NCBI GenBank assembly: GCA_913061435.1
Contig: CAJXUK010000002.1
Location: 103,171 to 167,170, forward strand
DNA from: an uncultured Thalassolituus sp.
GTDB lineage: Bacteria > Pseudomonadota > Gammaproteobacteria > Pseudomonadales > Oceanobacteraceae
DNA: 64,000 nt
Reading direction: 5' to 3'
Shown here: in pieces, positions 8,527-16,703 of the stretch
Position numbering within the stretch: the stretch's first letter is position 1
Layout of the letters: each line of letters begins with the position of its first letter
Translations under genes and position numbers: made by a program
Notes under the pieces: model-generated
What the model was told of the DNA's origin: nothing
Database searches by the model: none
The model's input: the letters and a program-made list of their open reading frames with translations, nothing else

Positions 8527-9174
8527 ATGCCATTACAAGTCGCCATCGTTCCTGTAACACCTTTTCAGCAAAACTCTAGCATCATTATGTGCGAAGAAAC
8601 CAAACAAGCCGCAGTGGTTGACCCAGGTGGTGAGGTTGAGCGTATTATTGCGCAAGCTGATGCCATGGGGGCAACGATTACCAAGATTTTATTAACCCAC
8701 GCGCACTTAGATCACGTGGGCGGCACGATTGAACTCGCCAAATTAAAAGATATAAAAATAGAAGGCCCACACTTAGGCGATAAATTTTGGTTAGACATGC
8801 TACCGCAGCAATCACAAATGTTTGGTTTCCCGATGGCACAGAGTTTTTTACCCGACCGCTGGTTAAATGAAGGCGAGACAGTTACTGTCGGTAATGTCAC
8901 GCTGGATGTGATCCATACACCGGGACATACTCCAGGCCATGTGATTTTTCATAGTAAAGACGATCAGCTAGCGTTGGTTGGTGATGTGTTGTTTCAAGGC
9001 TCGATTGGCCGTACCGATTTTCCGCAAGGCAATCATGAAGAATTAGTTGCTTCGATTCGTAATAAATTATTTCCGCTTGGGGATGATATTACGTTTGTAC
9101 CGGGGCATGGACCAAACTCTACTTTTGGCCAAGAAAGACGGACTAATCCGTTTGTCGCCGGTAAAGCTGGCTAA
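8527..9174 (+). CDS. YcbL-type metallo-beta-lactamase-fold hydrolase (glyoxalase II-like)
   Basis: The start at ATG 8527 gives 215 residues, the length of E. coli YcbL; an upstream in-frame ATG at 8482 would add 15 unmatched residues. The metal motif THAHLDH (His58, His60, Asp62, His63), PGHTPGH and GDVLFQGSIGRTDFP are all present, as is the final PGHGP. The protein aligns with YcbL over its full length (NEGETVTVGNVTLDV in the middle). Related proteins hydrolyse S-lactoylglutathione weakly, suggesting a type II glyoxalase role, with a dinuclear metal site and a cytoplasmic location. It is followed by a long hairpin. The physiological substrate is uncertain. Confidence 0.85.
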   Translation: MPLQVAIVPVTPFQQNSSIIMCEETKQAAVVDPGGEVERIIAQADAMGATITKILLTHAHLDHVGGTIELAKLKDIKIEGPHLGDKFWLDMLPQQSQMFGFPMAQSFLPDRWLNEGETVTVGNVTLDVIHTPGHTPGHVIFHSKDDQLALVGDVLFQGSIGRTDFPQGNHEELVASIRNKLFPLGDDITFVPGHGPNSTFGQERRTNPFVAGKAG

Positions 9175-9188
9175 GCTGTTCAAAATTT

Positions 9189-9215
9189 AGCGCTAGATAA
9201 CTTATATCTAGCGCT
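9189..9215. terminator. Hairpin terminator between convergent genes
   Basis: AGCGCTAGATA and TATCTAGCGCT are perfect 11-bp arms around ACTTA. The T-tract is poor on the plus strand; on the minus strand AAATTTTG follows. It probably ends the YcbL-like gene. Confidence 0.65.
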
Positions 9216-9231
9216 TCTGGTCGATCTGGGT

Positions 9232-9263
9232 TTAGTTAAAAACCCGCCCTTAGTTAAAAACCC
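9232..9263. repeat. 14-bp direct duplication spanning the stop codon of the 72-residue gene
   Basis: TTAGTTAAAAACCC occurs at 9232-9245 and again at 9250-9263, separated by four bases. The second copy contains the stop codon (complement of 9250-9252) and the last codons of the minus-strand gene. Confidence 0.8.
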
Positions 9264-9468
9264 AGAATTCTACATCATAATCCAATACATCTTCACCTAA
9301 GATATCTTCTAAAGGGAAGCGCTCTGTATGGGCAGTATTTTCAGTATATGCCGCTACGTTTACCACGATATCGCCGTTTTCATCTTCAAAGATGATGCTG
9401 GTATTTTTAACCGCTTTTTGGATTTTTTTGCGCACGTTGCTGGTAATCGCAATTTCTTTAATATTCAT
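9250..9468 (-). CDS. Small acidic protein of unknown function
   Basis: A 72-residue cytoplasmic protein, MNIKEIAITSNVRKKIQKAV at the start and an acidic, beta-like C-terminal half (DILGEDVLDYDVEFW). No motif, signal or membrane segment is visible. It lies downstream of rpmE on the same strand but after a strong terminator. GGGTG about seven bases before the ATG is a possible ribosome site. I do not recognise the family; the regular codon use and the clean position between terminators support a real gene. Confidence 0.55.
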   Translation of the reverse strand: MNIKEIAITSNVRKKIQKAVKNTSIIFEDENGDIVVNVAAYTENTAHTERFPLEDILGEDVLDYDVEFWVFN

Positions 9469-9530
9469 ATTTTGTCACCCAGTAAGATTTAATAGAAGAG
9501 CTAGATAAATAGCCGAGAAGCAGAATAAAA

Positions 9531-9562
9531 AAAACGCGCTGAGGATAATCCTGAGCGCGTTC
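9531..9562 (-). terminator. Intrinsic terminator after rpmE
   Basis: On the minus strand, AACGCGCT and AGCGCGTT close a stem with inner arms AGGAT/ATCCT, followed by a long T-run (complement of the A-tract at about 9527-9534). Confidence 0.85.
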
Positions 9563-9582
9563 TTTTGGATTCAGTGCAAGAA

Positions 9583-9792
9583 TTACTTCTTGAAACCACC
9601 GAAACGCTTCTGGAATTTGTCAATACGACCGCCAGTATCAACAGTCTTTTGCTTACCAGTGTAGAACGGGTGGCAAGAAGAACATACGTCTAGGTGGATA
9701 GTACCTGTACGAGTTGATTTAGTTGTGAACGTGTTACCGCAAGTACAAGTTGCTGCAAGTTCAGCGTATTCTGGGTGGATACCAGCTTTCAT
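9583..9792 (-). CDS. rpmE: 50S ribosomal protein L31, zinc-binding (C+) form
   Basis: Sixty-nine residues with the L31 signature: MKAGIHPEY at the start, [14 protein letters not shown] in the middle and [13 protein letters not shown] at the end. All four zinc cysteines are present (16, 18, 37, 40), so this is the zinc-bound housekeeping version, which helps bridge the subunits and serves as a zinc store. Expression is probably self-regulated: a long hairpin lies in the 5' leader. The start has an AGGTG Shine-Dalgarno. It is divergent from priA, as in many gammaproteobacteria. Confidence 0.96.
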   Translation of the reverse strand: MKAGIHPEYAELAATCTCGNTFTTKSTRTGTIHLDVCSSCHPFYTGKQKTVDTGGRIDKFQKRFGGFKK

Positions 9793-9814
9793 AAGTCACC
9801 TATTTATAACAAAA

Positions 9815-9855
9815 GTGCCGCTTTCCTCAGCAGTGAGATTCTTACACTGAGGCAC
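9815..9855 (-). promoter_or_regulatory. Candidate L31 leader hairpin in the rpmE 5' UTR
   Basis: On the minus strand, GTGCC and GGCAC form an outer stem. Inside it CCTCAG pairs with CTGAGG, with an alternative CAGTG/CACTG pairing, ending about 20 nt before the rpmE start. Gammaproteobacterial rpmE genes are known to carry autoregulatory L31 leaders; I have not matched this one base by base. Confidence 0.45.
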
Positions 9856-9956
9856 CGCACGAACATATTGACTTAATAGATACTCTGCTAAGTCAACGAT
9901 TTGGATGGCGAATCATACCAGAGAGTCGGATTCTAACAAGTACTTTCCATCGGTTT

Positions 9957-9965
9957 TTATCCACA
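9957..9965 (+). promoter_or_regulatory. Perfect DnaA-box consensus just upstream of priA
   Basis: TTATCCACA ends 20 bp before the chosen priA ATG. A role of DnaA in priA expression would make sense, but chance occurrence is not excluded. Confidence 0.35.
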
Positions 9966-9985
9966 AACCCTGTAAACTACCTAAC

Positions 9986-12283
9986 ATGACTGACACCTAC
10001 TACTTGCGTATTGCTTTACCTGTGCCATTACGCCGACTATTTGATTATTTGCCGCTGGCCAATACCGATGCATCTGATTACCAAATCGGTAGTCGTGTAC
10101 GCGTGCCTTTTGGCCACCAGCAATTAATTGGCTTCGTGTTATCCATTGAAACATCGTCTGATGTGCCCGCAGATAAACTCAAGCCGATTAGCGAAAGTTT
10201 AGATAATCACGAGTTAGTAAGCCCCAACATACTTGAACTTTGCCGATGGCTAAGCCATTACTACCACTACCCACTGGGTGAAGTGCTTGATTTAGCAATC
10301 CCGGTATTATTACGCAAAGGCGGACAGATTAATGATATCGCCGAACCCCATTGGCGTTTATCGCAACCACCTTGTGCAAAAAAAGCATCAACTCAAGAAG
10401 CATCTGCTCAAGAAATGTCTCCGGTTACCGGCAAGAAGCAACTAGAGCTTTGGCAGTTGTTTCAGCAGCAACCTTATTGGCGTCATAAAGATTTAACCCA
10501 ACAAGGTTTTATTAAATCTCAACTCGACCGCTTGGCCAGCCTTGGTTTAATAGAAGCGTATCAACAGCTTCCTATTCCTCACGCTGAAGGGTGGGTAAAA
10601 GAGGGCTCAGAAAGAGAGCGAGCACTCACTTTAAACAGAGAGCAAGCCAGTGCCGTTGATCAAGTGGCGCAGCAATTTGGCAAGTTTCATGTAGCGCTTT
10701 TAGATGGCGTTACCGGCAGCGGCAAAACCGAAGTGTATTTACAACTGATTGCCAAAGCTATTGAGCAAGGTAAACAAGCACTGGTACTGGTGCCAGAGAT
10801 CGGCTTAACACCGCAAACTATTCGCCGCTTTCAAGCACGATTTGATGTGCCAGTGGTCATGATGCATTCCAGCCTCAACGACAAAGAACGCCTAATAGCT
10901 TGGCACCAATGCAACCAAGGCCAAGCAAAAATCCTAATCGGCACCCGCTCAGCGATTTTTACTCCGCTGCCCGATTTAGGTTTGATTATTATCGATGAAG
11001 AACACGACGCATCGTTTAAACAACAAGACGGGTTACGCTATAGCGCACGTGACTTTGCCATTAAACGCGCCCACAAAGAATCGTTGCCGATTGTGCTTGG
11101 CTCTGCCACACCGGCCTTAGAAACCCTGCACAATGCCTATAGTCGCCGCTACAGCCACCATAAGCTAACTGTGCGTGCAGGTAATGCCAAGCCACCACGA
11201 ATGAAACTGCACAGCATCTTGCATCAACCACTCGAATACGGTTTAGCCCTACCGGTTGTGGATAAAATTAAACAGCACTTAAATGCGGGCCAGCAGGTAA
11301 TGATTTTTATTAACCGCCGCGGCTTTGCCCCCACCCTAGCCTGCCGCGATTGCGGTTGGATGGCCGAGTGTATTCGCTGCGATGCGCGCATGACCATGCA
11401 CCAGTATCCGCCACACATGCATTGCCATCACTGTGATAATCAAGCGGCTATTCCGCGCCTATGCCCTAACTGCAACAGCATGCAAATAGAACCTTTAGGC
11501 CAAGGTACTGAACGCATTGAAGAAAATTTGCACAAACTGTTTGCTGGTGCTGATATTAAACGAGTCGATCGCGATACCGTGCGCAGCAAAGACGCGTTTG
11601 ATCATTTGTTTAATGAAATTCATAAAGGTGAACCGTGCATTTTAGTGGGTACACAAATGCTCGCCAAAGGTCATCATTTTCCTGATGTCACCATGGTGGT
11701 TATTTTAGATGCCGATTCCGGCTTGTTCAGTGCCGATTTTCGCGGCATGGAAAAAACGGCACAGCTAATTTTACAAGTTGCTGGACGCGCGGGCCGCGGT
11801 GACAAACTGGGAGAGGTATGGATACAAACCTTGTATGCCGATCATCCCCAGTTAAATATGTTATTAGAAGGGGGTTATCACGGCTTAGCCGCCAACTTGT
11901 TGCACGAACGTAAGCACATTCAATTGCCGCCCTACAGCTATATGGCGTTATTACGTACTGAGTGCAGCGACAAACAATTAGCCGAACAGGTACAGCATCA
12001 AGCCCGTGAATTTATACAAGGTTGGTTAAATAATTATTGGCAAGGCAAGTTACTGGCCCCTAATGAAACCCAAGCCGATACCACGCCGGTTACGTTATTA
12101 GGGCCTTTTCCTGCACCGATGGAACGCCGCAATGGGCGCTTTCGCCAGCAATTACAAATCATGAGCCATGAGCGCAATTCATTACATAGGGTCTTAAATC
12201 CGTTAGTGCATTTTTTAGAAAATTTAAAAGGCATTCAAAAAGTGCGATGGAACTTAGATATTGACCCCATGGATATGAGCTAA
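9986..12283 (+). CDS. priA: Primosomal protein N' (replication restart 3'-5' helicase)
   Basis: PriA recognises stalled forks, unwinds the lagging strand and starts primosome assembly to reload DnaB. ATG 9986 is chosen because homologues begin at this point (YYLRIALPVPLRRLFDYLP); an in-frame ATG at 9905 adds 27 unmatched residues. The product is 765 residues. An N-terminal 3'-DNA-binding domain is followed by Walker A GVTGSGKT at about 241-248, the DEEH helicase box, a cysteine-rich zinc module (CRDC, CIRC, CHHC, CPNC) inserted in the second helicase lobe, and AGRAGRG. No strong Shine-Dalgarno is visible. It converges on the DUF971 gene with a 15-bp gap. Confidence 0.96.
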   Translation: MTDTYYLRIALPVPLRRLFDYLPLANTDASDYQIGSRVRVPFGHQQLIGFVLSIETSSDVPADKLKPISESLDNHELVSPNILELCRWLSHYYHYPLGEVLDLAIPVLLRKGGQINDIAEPHWRLSQPPCAKKASTQEASAQEMSPVTGKKQLELWQLFQQQPYWRHKDLTQQGFIKSQLDRLASLGLIEAYQQLPIPHAEGWVKEGSERERALTLNREQASAVDQVAQQFGKFHVALLDGVTGSGKTEVYLQLIAKAIEQGKQALVLVPEIGLTPQTIRRFQARFDVPVVMMHSSLNDKERLIAWHQCNQGQAKILIGTRSAIFTPLPDLGLIIIDEEHDASFKQQDGLRYSARDFAIKRAHKESLPIVLGSATPALETLHNAYSRRYSHHKLTVRAGNAKPPRMKLHSILHQPLEYGLALPVVDKIKQHLNAGQQVMIFINRRGFAPTLACRDCGWMAECIRCDARMTMHQYPPHMHCHHCDNQAAIPRLCPNCNSMQIEPLGQGTERIEENLHKLFAGADIKRVDRDTVRSKDAFDHLFNEIHKGEPCILVGTQMLAKGHHFPDVTMVVILDADSGLFSADFRGMEKTAQLILQVAGRAGRGDKLGEVWIQTLYADHPQLNMLLEGGYHGLAANLLHERKHIQLPPYSYMALLRTECSDKQLAEQVQHQAREFIQGWLNNYWQGKLLAPNETQADTTPVTLLGPFPAPMERRNGRFRQQLQIMSHERNSLHRVLNPLVHFLENLKGIQKVRWNLDIDPMDMS

Positions 12284-12298
12284 TTTATTTGGCGCTCA

Positions 12299-12712
12299 TT
12301 ATACCGACTTAAACTGAATAACATTCGACTCACGAGTTTTACCAGCCGCTTCCAGCTTACTTAAATAATCTTGCCAAAGCGTTTCTTGGTTATCGCACAA
12401 ATGGCGTAAGTATTTCCAGTCGTATAAGCCAGAGTCATGACCATCGTCGAAAATAAACTTCAATGCATAATTACCAGAAGGCTCAATGTTTAACAGCGCC
12501 ACGTTTTTCTTACCGTACTGCAAAACTTCATTTCCAACACCGTGGCCACGAACTTCTGCAGAAGGAGAAAAAACCCGCAGCATTTCAAAACTTAACTGAA
12601 AAATCTCATCTGCCTGTGTGTTGCCTGTAAGATTTTGATAGCGCAACTCTAAACACTGACTTTGCTTACGCACTTTGATATCAGCAGGGATTAATGCATT
12701 AGAAGTAGACAT
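12299..12712 (-). CDS. DUF971 (GBBH-like N-terminal) protein
   Basis: A 137-residue protein with the DUF971 pattern: an SFEMLRVFSPSAEVRGHG strand-loop and the signature DDGHDSGLYDWKYLRHL near residue 95. The domain also occurs at the N-terminus of gamma-butyrobetaine hydroxylases, where it binds zinc, and in Fe-S-related contexts, but the function of stand-alone copies is not established. The position right after hslVU is the pseudomonad arrangement. A terminator separates it from hslU, so it likely has its own promoter. Confidence 0.85.
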   Translation of the reverse strand: MSTSNALIPADIKVRKQSQCLELRYQNLTGNTQADEIFQLSFEMLRVFSPSAEVRGHGVGNEVLQYGKKNVALLNIEPSGNYALKFIFDDGHDSGLYDWKYLRHLCDNQETLWQDYLSKLEAAGKTRESNVIQFKSV

Positions 12713-12751
12713 CGTATTAGCCTAAATTTTATTAAAAAATTAAATACCCAT

Positions 12752-12783
12752 AAAAAAGCTGAGCAAATAGCTCAGCTTTTTTT
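12752..12783. terminator. Bidirectional-looking intrinsic terminator after hslU
   Basis: AAAAAAGCTGAG, loop, CTCAGCTTTTTTT. It has T-runs in both directions; on the minus strand it ends the hslVU transcript. Confidence 0.85.
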
Positions 12784-12837
12784 GTATTTGTTACAAACAC
12801 GTTAGCTTTTAAAAAGCGGAGTTTATAACTCATTTAC

Positions 12838-14187
12838 TTACAAAATAAACTGACTCAAATCTTCATCTTGAGCGATTTTACCCAAGTGCTCGTTTACATA
12901 TTCAGCATCAATCACCACGGCTTCAGTAAGGTCTGCGGCTTCATACGATACTTTTTCAAGTAAACGTTCTAGCAAGGTATGTAAACGACGAGCACCAATG
13001 TTTTCAGTACTCTCGTTAACTTCGAAAGCGACTTCAGCAAGACGCTTAACACCATCTTCCATAAACACTAGGTTAACGCCTTCTGTTTTTAGTAAAGCGA
13101 CATACTGTTCAGTTAATGATGCTTTTGGCTCAGTTAAAATGCGCTGGAAATCATTTGGGGTTAACGCCTGCAGCTCTACGCGAATCGGTAAACGACCCTG
13201 TAGCTCAGGAATTAAATCCGAAGGTTTTGCCAAATGGAAAGCACCCGAAGCAATAAATAAAATATGATCGGTTTTGATCATGCCGTATTTAGTACTTACT
13301 GTGCAGCCTTCAATTAAAGGTAGTAAATCACGCTGCACCCCTTCACGGGAGACATCGCCACCAGAACCACTTTCTTGGCGTTTACACACTTTATCAATCT
13401 CATCAATAAAGACGATACCGTTTTGCTCAACTACATCGACTGCACGGGCTTTTAATTCTTCGACGTTCAGCATTTTTGCAGCTTCTTCATCTTTAATTTG
13501 TTTAAACGCATCTTTAATTTTTAATTTACGTTTAGACTTTTTATCGCCGCCCATATTAGAAAACATGTTTTGCAACTGACTGGTCATTTCTTCCATACCA
13601 GGAGGAGCCATGATTTCTACACCCACTTGGCTTTGCTGGGCTAAATCTATTTCAATTTCTTTATCGTCTAACTGGCCTTCGCGTAATTTTTTACGAAAGA
13701 TTTGGCGCGTAGAAGAGTCTTCTCTTTTCATCTCTTCTTCACTGCCCCAATTATTAGACTCGCTGGTGCGAGCTGGGGGTAATAGCACATCTAAAATGCG
13801 TTCTTCAGCGGCTTCGTATGCACGCTGATCAACTTTTTGCATTTCTTGTTCGCGTAGTAATTTAAAACCCGTTTCAACTAGGTCTCGAATAATAGACTCT
13901 ACATCCTTACCGACATAACCTACTTCGGTAAATTTTGTTGCTTCGATTTTAATAAAAGGTGCGTTGGCAAGTTTTGCCAAACGGCGAGCAATTTCTGTTT
14001 TACCCACACCGGTTGGGCCAATCATTAAAATATTTTTGGGTGTTACTTCTTCGCGCAGCTCTTCATTTAACTGCATACGACGCCAGCGATTACGCAGTGC
14101 AATGGCGACGGCACGCTTAGCTTCGCTTTGACCAACAATGTGTCGGTCTAATTCGTGAACAATTTCTCTTGGGGTCATCTGGGTCAT
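12838..14187 (-). CDS. hslU: HslU, ATPase subunit of the HslUV protease
   Basis: AAA+ unfoldase that feeds substrates to HslV. The protein is 449 residues, near the family length of about 443. Walker A GPTGVGKT is at 57-64, the I-domain region spans about 110-240, Walker B is FIDEIDK (about 255), and the arginine-finger region contains GRLPIRVEL. The protein ends DLSQFIL; the C-terminal tail inserts between HslV subunits to activate them. The ATG overlaps the hslV stop by four bases, so the pair is translationally coupled. Expression is expected to be heat-inducible through the promoter at about 14818-14844. Confidence 0.97.
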   Translation of the reverse strand: MTQMTPREIVHELDRHIVGQSEAKRAVAIALRNRWRRMQLNEELREEVTPKNILMIGPTGVGKTEIARRLAKLANAPFIKIEATKFTEVGYVGKDVESIIRDLVETGFKLLREQEMQKVDQRAYEAAEERILDVLLPPARTSESNNWGSEEEMKREDSSTRQIFRKKLREGQLDDKEIEIDLAQQSQVGVEIMAPPGMEEMTSQLQNMFSNMGGDKKSKRKLKIKDAFKQIKDEEAAKMLNVEELKARAVDVVEQNGIVFIDEIDKVCKRQESGSGGDVSREGVQRDLLPLIEGCTVSTKYGMIKTDHILFIASGAFHLAKPSDLIPELQGRLPIRVELQALTPNDFQRILTEPKASLTEQYVALLKTEGVNLVFMEDGVKRLAEVAFEVNESTENIGARRLHTLLERLLEKVSYEAADLTEAVVIDAEYVNEHLGKIAQDEDLSQFIL

Positions 14188-14753
14188 TTTTCTTCCCCTT
14201 TTGCAGCGGTAATTGCCTTGATCTCAGCAGGTGCTGTCATGGATTCAATAGTAAAATTTTGATTGGTAAATACGCAGATATCGCCGGCAATCGTAAGGCT
14301 TTTTTCTACGATATCGCGGGCAGGTAGATCGGTGTTATCAAGTAATGCACGGGCAGAAGCAAGCGCAAAATTGCCACCAGAGCCAACGCCTACAAGGTCG
14401 TCTTCTGGCTGCAGCACATCGCCATTGCCGGTAATAATGAGTGTGGCAGTGTGGTCAGCGACGGCCAAAATAGCTTCTAACTTACGCAAAGCACGATCTG
14501 AACGCCATTCTTTGGCAAGCTCTACAGCAGCGCGAGTTAACTGGCCTTGGTTTTTTTGCAGCTGCGCTTCTAGTTTTTCGAAAAGGGTAAAGGCATCGGC
14601 TGTTCCACCAGCAAATCCGGCAATCACTTCACCGTTAAATAAACGACGTACTTTTTTGGCGTTGCCCTTCATCACGGTATTACCTAACGAGACTTGGCCA
14701 TCGCCGCCAATTACCACTTCGTCGCCTCGGCGAACGGATACAATTGTTGTCAT
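14184..14753 (-). CDS. hslV: HslV, proteasome-like peptidase subunit
   Basis: A threonine peptidase of 189 residues. After Met removal the N-terminus is [20 protein letters not shown], giving the catalytic Thr; the Lys in GNAKKVRRL (about 33-34) and [11 protein letters not shown] match the family. It assembles as two hexamer rings capped by HslU to degrade misfolded or regulatory proteins. GGGGAG lies about eight bases before the ATG. It is the first gene of a two-gene operon. The sigma-32-like promoter upstream supports heat-shock control. Confidence 0.97.
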   Translation of the reverse strand: MTTIVSVRRGDEVVIGGDGQVSLGNTVMKGNAKKVRRLFNGEVIAGFAGGTADAFTLFEKLEAQLQKNQGQLTRAAVELAKEWRSDRALRKLEAILAVADHTATLIITGNGDVLQPEDDLVGVGSGGNFALASARALLDNTDLPARDIVEKSLTIAGDICVFTNQNFTIESMTAPAEIKAITAAKGEEK

Positions 14754-14817
14754 GCTTTTCTCCCCAATTTGGTCGATTGCTGTATTGAAAGGATGTTAGC
14801 AATCTTTACTCAATCTA

Positions 14818-14844
14818 ATTGGGGGCTCGCGATTAGTATTTCAA
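14818..14844 (-). promoter_or_regulatory. Sigma-32 (heat-shock) promoter for hslVU
   Basis: On the minus strand the -35 element is TTGAAA (complement of 14839-14844) and the -10 element begins CCCCAAT (complement of 14824-14818), with a 14-bp spacer. This fits the RpoH consensus TTGAAA-N(13-15)-CCCCAT well. The -35 element overlaps the stop codon of the fabA-like gene. The start of transcription would fall near 14810, about 55 nt before hslV. Confidence 0.75.
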
Positions 14845-15398
14845 CCCTGAAATAAACCAACCCTTAGATCTTTTGCGCAAGCAATTTCAGTGTCACCCTG
14901 ATAAATACTGCCCTGAGCAATCGCGAGTGTTGTTTGGCGGGCCACAATTCGACGAATATTCACCTTGTATTGAATCGCACCAGCATCGGGTTTCACTTCG
15001 CTTTTTAGACGCAAATCACCCACACCCAAAGCACGTACTTTGCCTGGGTACCCACTCCAACCCAAGTAAAATCCTAACGTTTGCCACATGCCCTCTAGCA
15101 TTAAACTACCTGGCATCAGCGGATCGTTAACAAAATGATGTTCAAAAAACCAGCAATCTGGGTTAATACTGTATTCAGCGATGATTTGGCCTTTTTTGAA
15201 AAGACCAGAATGAGGCTTTATTCCTACAATACGGTCCATCATTAATAATGGGCCTGTGGGTAATTGAGCTTCACTGCCTTGGAAAAAATCACCATATCCG
15301 CAGGCTTGCAATTCTTCACGGCTAAATTGGGTTTGATCGGTTAACGGTGAAGTATCTATTTTGGAAATTATATTACGCACAACAAAATCTCTAGGCAT
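14841..15398 (-). CDS. FabA-like 3-hydroxyacyl-ACP dehydratase with Glu at the catalytic Asp position
   Basis: A hot-dog-fold dehydratase, 185 residues from ATG 15398. An in-frame GTG at 15440 would give 199. Neither has a clear Shine-Dalgarno, so the start is uncertain. The core aligns well with FabA: SREELQACGYGDFF, LMMDRIVGI, WFFEHHFVNDPLMPG, GFYLGW, RALGVGDL and the ending DLRVGLFQ. In E. coli FabA the catalytic pair is His70 and Asp84. Here the His is kept (about 88), the preceding Cys is His, and Asp84 is Glu (about 102, in LMLEGMWQ), as in FabZ. Dehydration may remain, but isomerisation to the cis-3 product is uncertain. No fabB is adjacent. Confidence 0.8.
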   Translation of the reverse strand: MPRDFVVRNIISKIDTSPLTDQTQFSREELQACGYGDFFQGSEAQLPTGPLLMMDRIVGIKPHSGLFKKGQIIAEYSINPDCWFFEHHFVNDPLMPGSLMLEGMWQTLGFYLGWSGYPGKVRALGVGDLRLKSEVKPDAGAIQYKVNIRRIVARQTTLAIAQGSIYQGDTEIACAKDLRVGLFQG

Positions 15399-15531
15399 CA
15401 AACAGTGGTTAGAATAAGCGTTATGGCTTAGAGAAGACACGACAAACAGCTATGACGATTTCGCCATAATCCTTAAAATCTTGTCGTGCGTTAAACAAGC
15501 TAGATTACAATGATTAGGCCTTTGTAAACGC

Positions 15532-16092
15532 CTAACCCGACTTTTTAATAGGCTTTTGAATAACCAAGGCTTTAATTCTGTGGCCTACCAAAATATCTTG
15601 AGCTTTATTCATTTTTGAGCGGTCGGTAAATGGCCCCACCATAACCCTATAATAAGGCTTACCATTAACATCGACTTTCTCGATTGTGCTCGAAAGATTT
15701 TCTAAAATAAGTTTAACTTTTAAGCTATCTGCTTGTTCTAGTGTACGAAAAGAAGCCGCTTGTAAATTGTAGCTATATTTCGCCTCGTCGGTTTTGGGCG
15801 TAGATTGATAGTGTGAATCTTCAGCCTTGGGAACTGGCACATCACTGTTTTCGAGTAATTTATAAAAGTCGTAATCTTGCTTAGATACTTGTTTCTCAAT
15901 TTGCTTACGGGTCTCTTCTTTTGCTCGCTTGACCCCGCTTTCAAGTACTTTTTTTGCATCACCCTTTACAGCTGCTAGCTCGTCACCCGATGGCACGGTT
16001 TTCAAAAAGTATAAAAACGAGACAAAGCCTATCGCTAATAAAGGGGTGAGTATCCACACTATTTTGGGAATACGACTGCTACTTTCCGACAT
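15532..16092 (-). CDS. SPOR-domain, FtsN-like single-pass membrane protein
   Basis: A 186-residue protein: short cytoplasmic N-terminus, one membrane helix at about 10-30 (IVWILTPLLAIGFVSFLYFL), a charged periplasmic linker and a C-terminal SPOR domain (about 105-182; YNLQAASFRTLEQAD, YYRVMVGPFTDRSKMNKAQ). SPOR domains bind glycan strands stripped of stem peptides at the septum. Its position upstream of hslVU is that of the FtsN-like gene in pseudomonads, so a role in cell division is likely. Here the fabA-like gene is inserted between it and hslV. FtsN identity is inferred, since SPOR proteins are diverse. Confidence 0.8.
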   Translation of the reverse strand: MSESSSRIPKIVWILTPLLAIGFVSFLYFLKTVPSGDELAAVKGDAKKVLESGVKRAKEETRKQIEKQVSKQDYDFYKLLENSDVPVPKAEDSHYQSTPKTDEAKYSYNLQAASFRTLEQADSLKVKLILENLSSTIEKVDVNGKPYYRVMVGPFTDRSKMNKAQDILVGHRIKALVIQKPIKKSG

Positions 16093-16113
16093 GTAAAACC
16101 TTTTACTGGATAT

Positions 16114-16193
16114 TGATTAATCATGATAAAATTTAGGCTTCTAAGATAGCGTAATTTTATCAAGATGCTAGCCTGATTATGAATTATCATAAT
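16114..16193. promoter_or_regulatory. Cluster of AT-rich dyads between the SPOR gene and pgpA
   Basis: Three dyads lie in the divergent region: the palindrome TGATTAATCA (16114-16123); a perfect 10-bp inverted pair TGATAAAATT (16124-16133) and AATTTTATCA (16153-16162); and ATTATGA/TCATAAT (16176-16193). They may be operators or cruciform-prone promoter DNA; no known regulator consensus is matched. Confidence 0.4.
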
Positions 16194-16215
16194 GTTTTTA
16201 TAACGGACACCTCTG

Positions 16216-16692
16216 ATGACCTCTACCGTAAAGCCCAACCTTCGCAACCCCATTCACCTACTTGCTTTTGGCTTGGGTTCGGGCTGTGCTCCTAAAGCCC
16301 CAGGTACGTTCGGAACCTTAGCCGCTATTCCCTTTTGGTGGTTATTGTTACAAGACGTGCCCTTGATACCGTATATTTGTGTGTTGATCGCGGGCTTCGC
16401 CTTTGGCGTTTACTTGTGCGAGCAAACTTCTAAAGACTTGGGTGTGCACGACCACGGCGGCATTGTTTGGGATGAATGGATTGGTTTGTGGATAACTTAC
16501 CTAGCCCTGCCCGCCGGCATTGAATGGGTGGTGATTGGTTTTATTCTTTTCCGCTTCTTCGACATTCTAAAACCCTGGCCTATAAAATGGTTAGACCAAA
16601 AGGTACATGGCGGTTTCGGCATCATGATCGACGATGTATTAGCCGGGATATTTGCATTGGCTTGTGTGCAGTTGTTGGCATTTTATTTCTAA
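16216..16692 (+). CDS. pgpA: Phosphatidylglycerophosphatase A
   Basis: Removes the phosphate from phosphatidylglycerophosphate to give phosphatidylglycerol in the inner membrane. The protein is 158 residues with the PgpA signature: LLAFGLGSGCAPKAPGTFGT near the start, an acidic stretch GGIVWDEWIGLW, RFFDILKPWPI and the final MIDDVLAG. About four membrane segments are visible. In pseudomonads pgpA lies near ribA and dxs, as here. The Shine-Dalgarno is weak. It converges on the zinc peptidase gene with an 11-bp gap and no clear terminator. Confidence 0.95.
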   Translation: MTSTVKPNLRNPIHLLAFGLGSGCAPKAPGTFGTLAAIPFWWLLLQDVPLIPYICVLIAGFAFGVYLCEQTSKDLGVHDHGGIVWDEWIGLWITYLALPAGIEWVVIGFILFRFFDILKPWPIKWLDQKVHGGFGIMIDDVLAGIFALACVQLLAFYF

Positions 16693-16703
16693 TTTTTACC
16701 CAG

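Noticed and set aside
13610..14799. Several plus-strand ORFs of 70-178 codons over hslUV
   Set aside because: They are antisense shadows of well-conserved hslU and hslV frames, Ser/Pro rich and without start signals.
15438..15488. Inverted repeat CACGACAA/TTGTCGTG around the possible GTG start of the fabA-like gene
   Set aside because: Arms of 8 bp with 35 bp between; not clearly an operator and could be chance.
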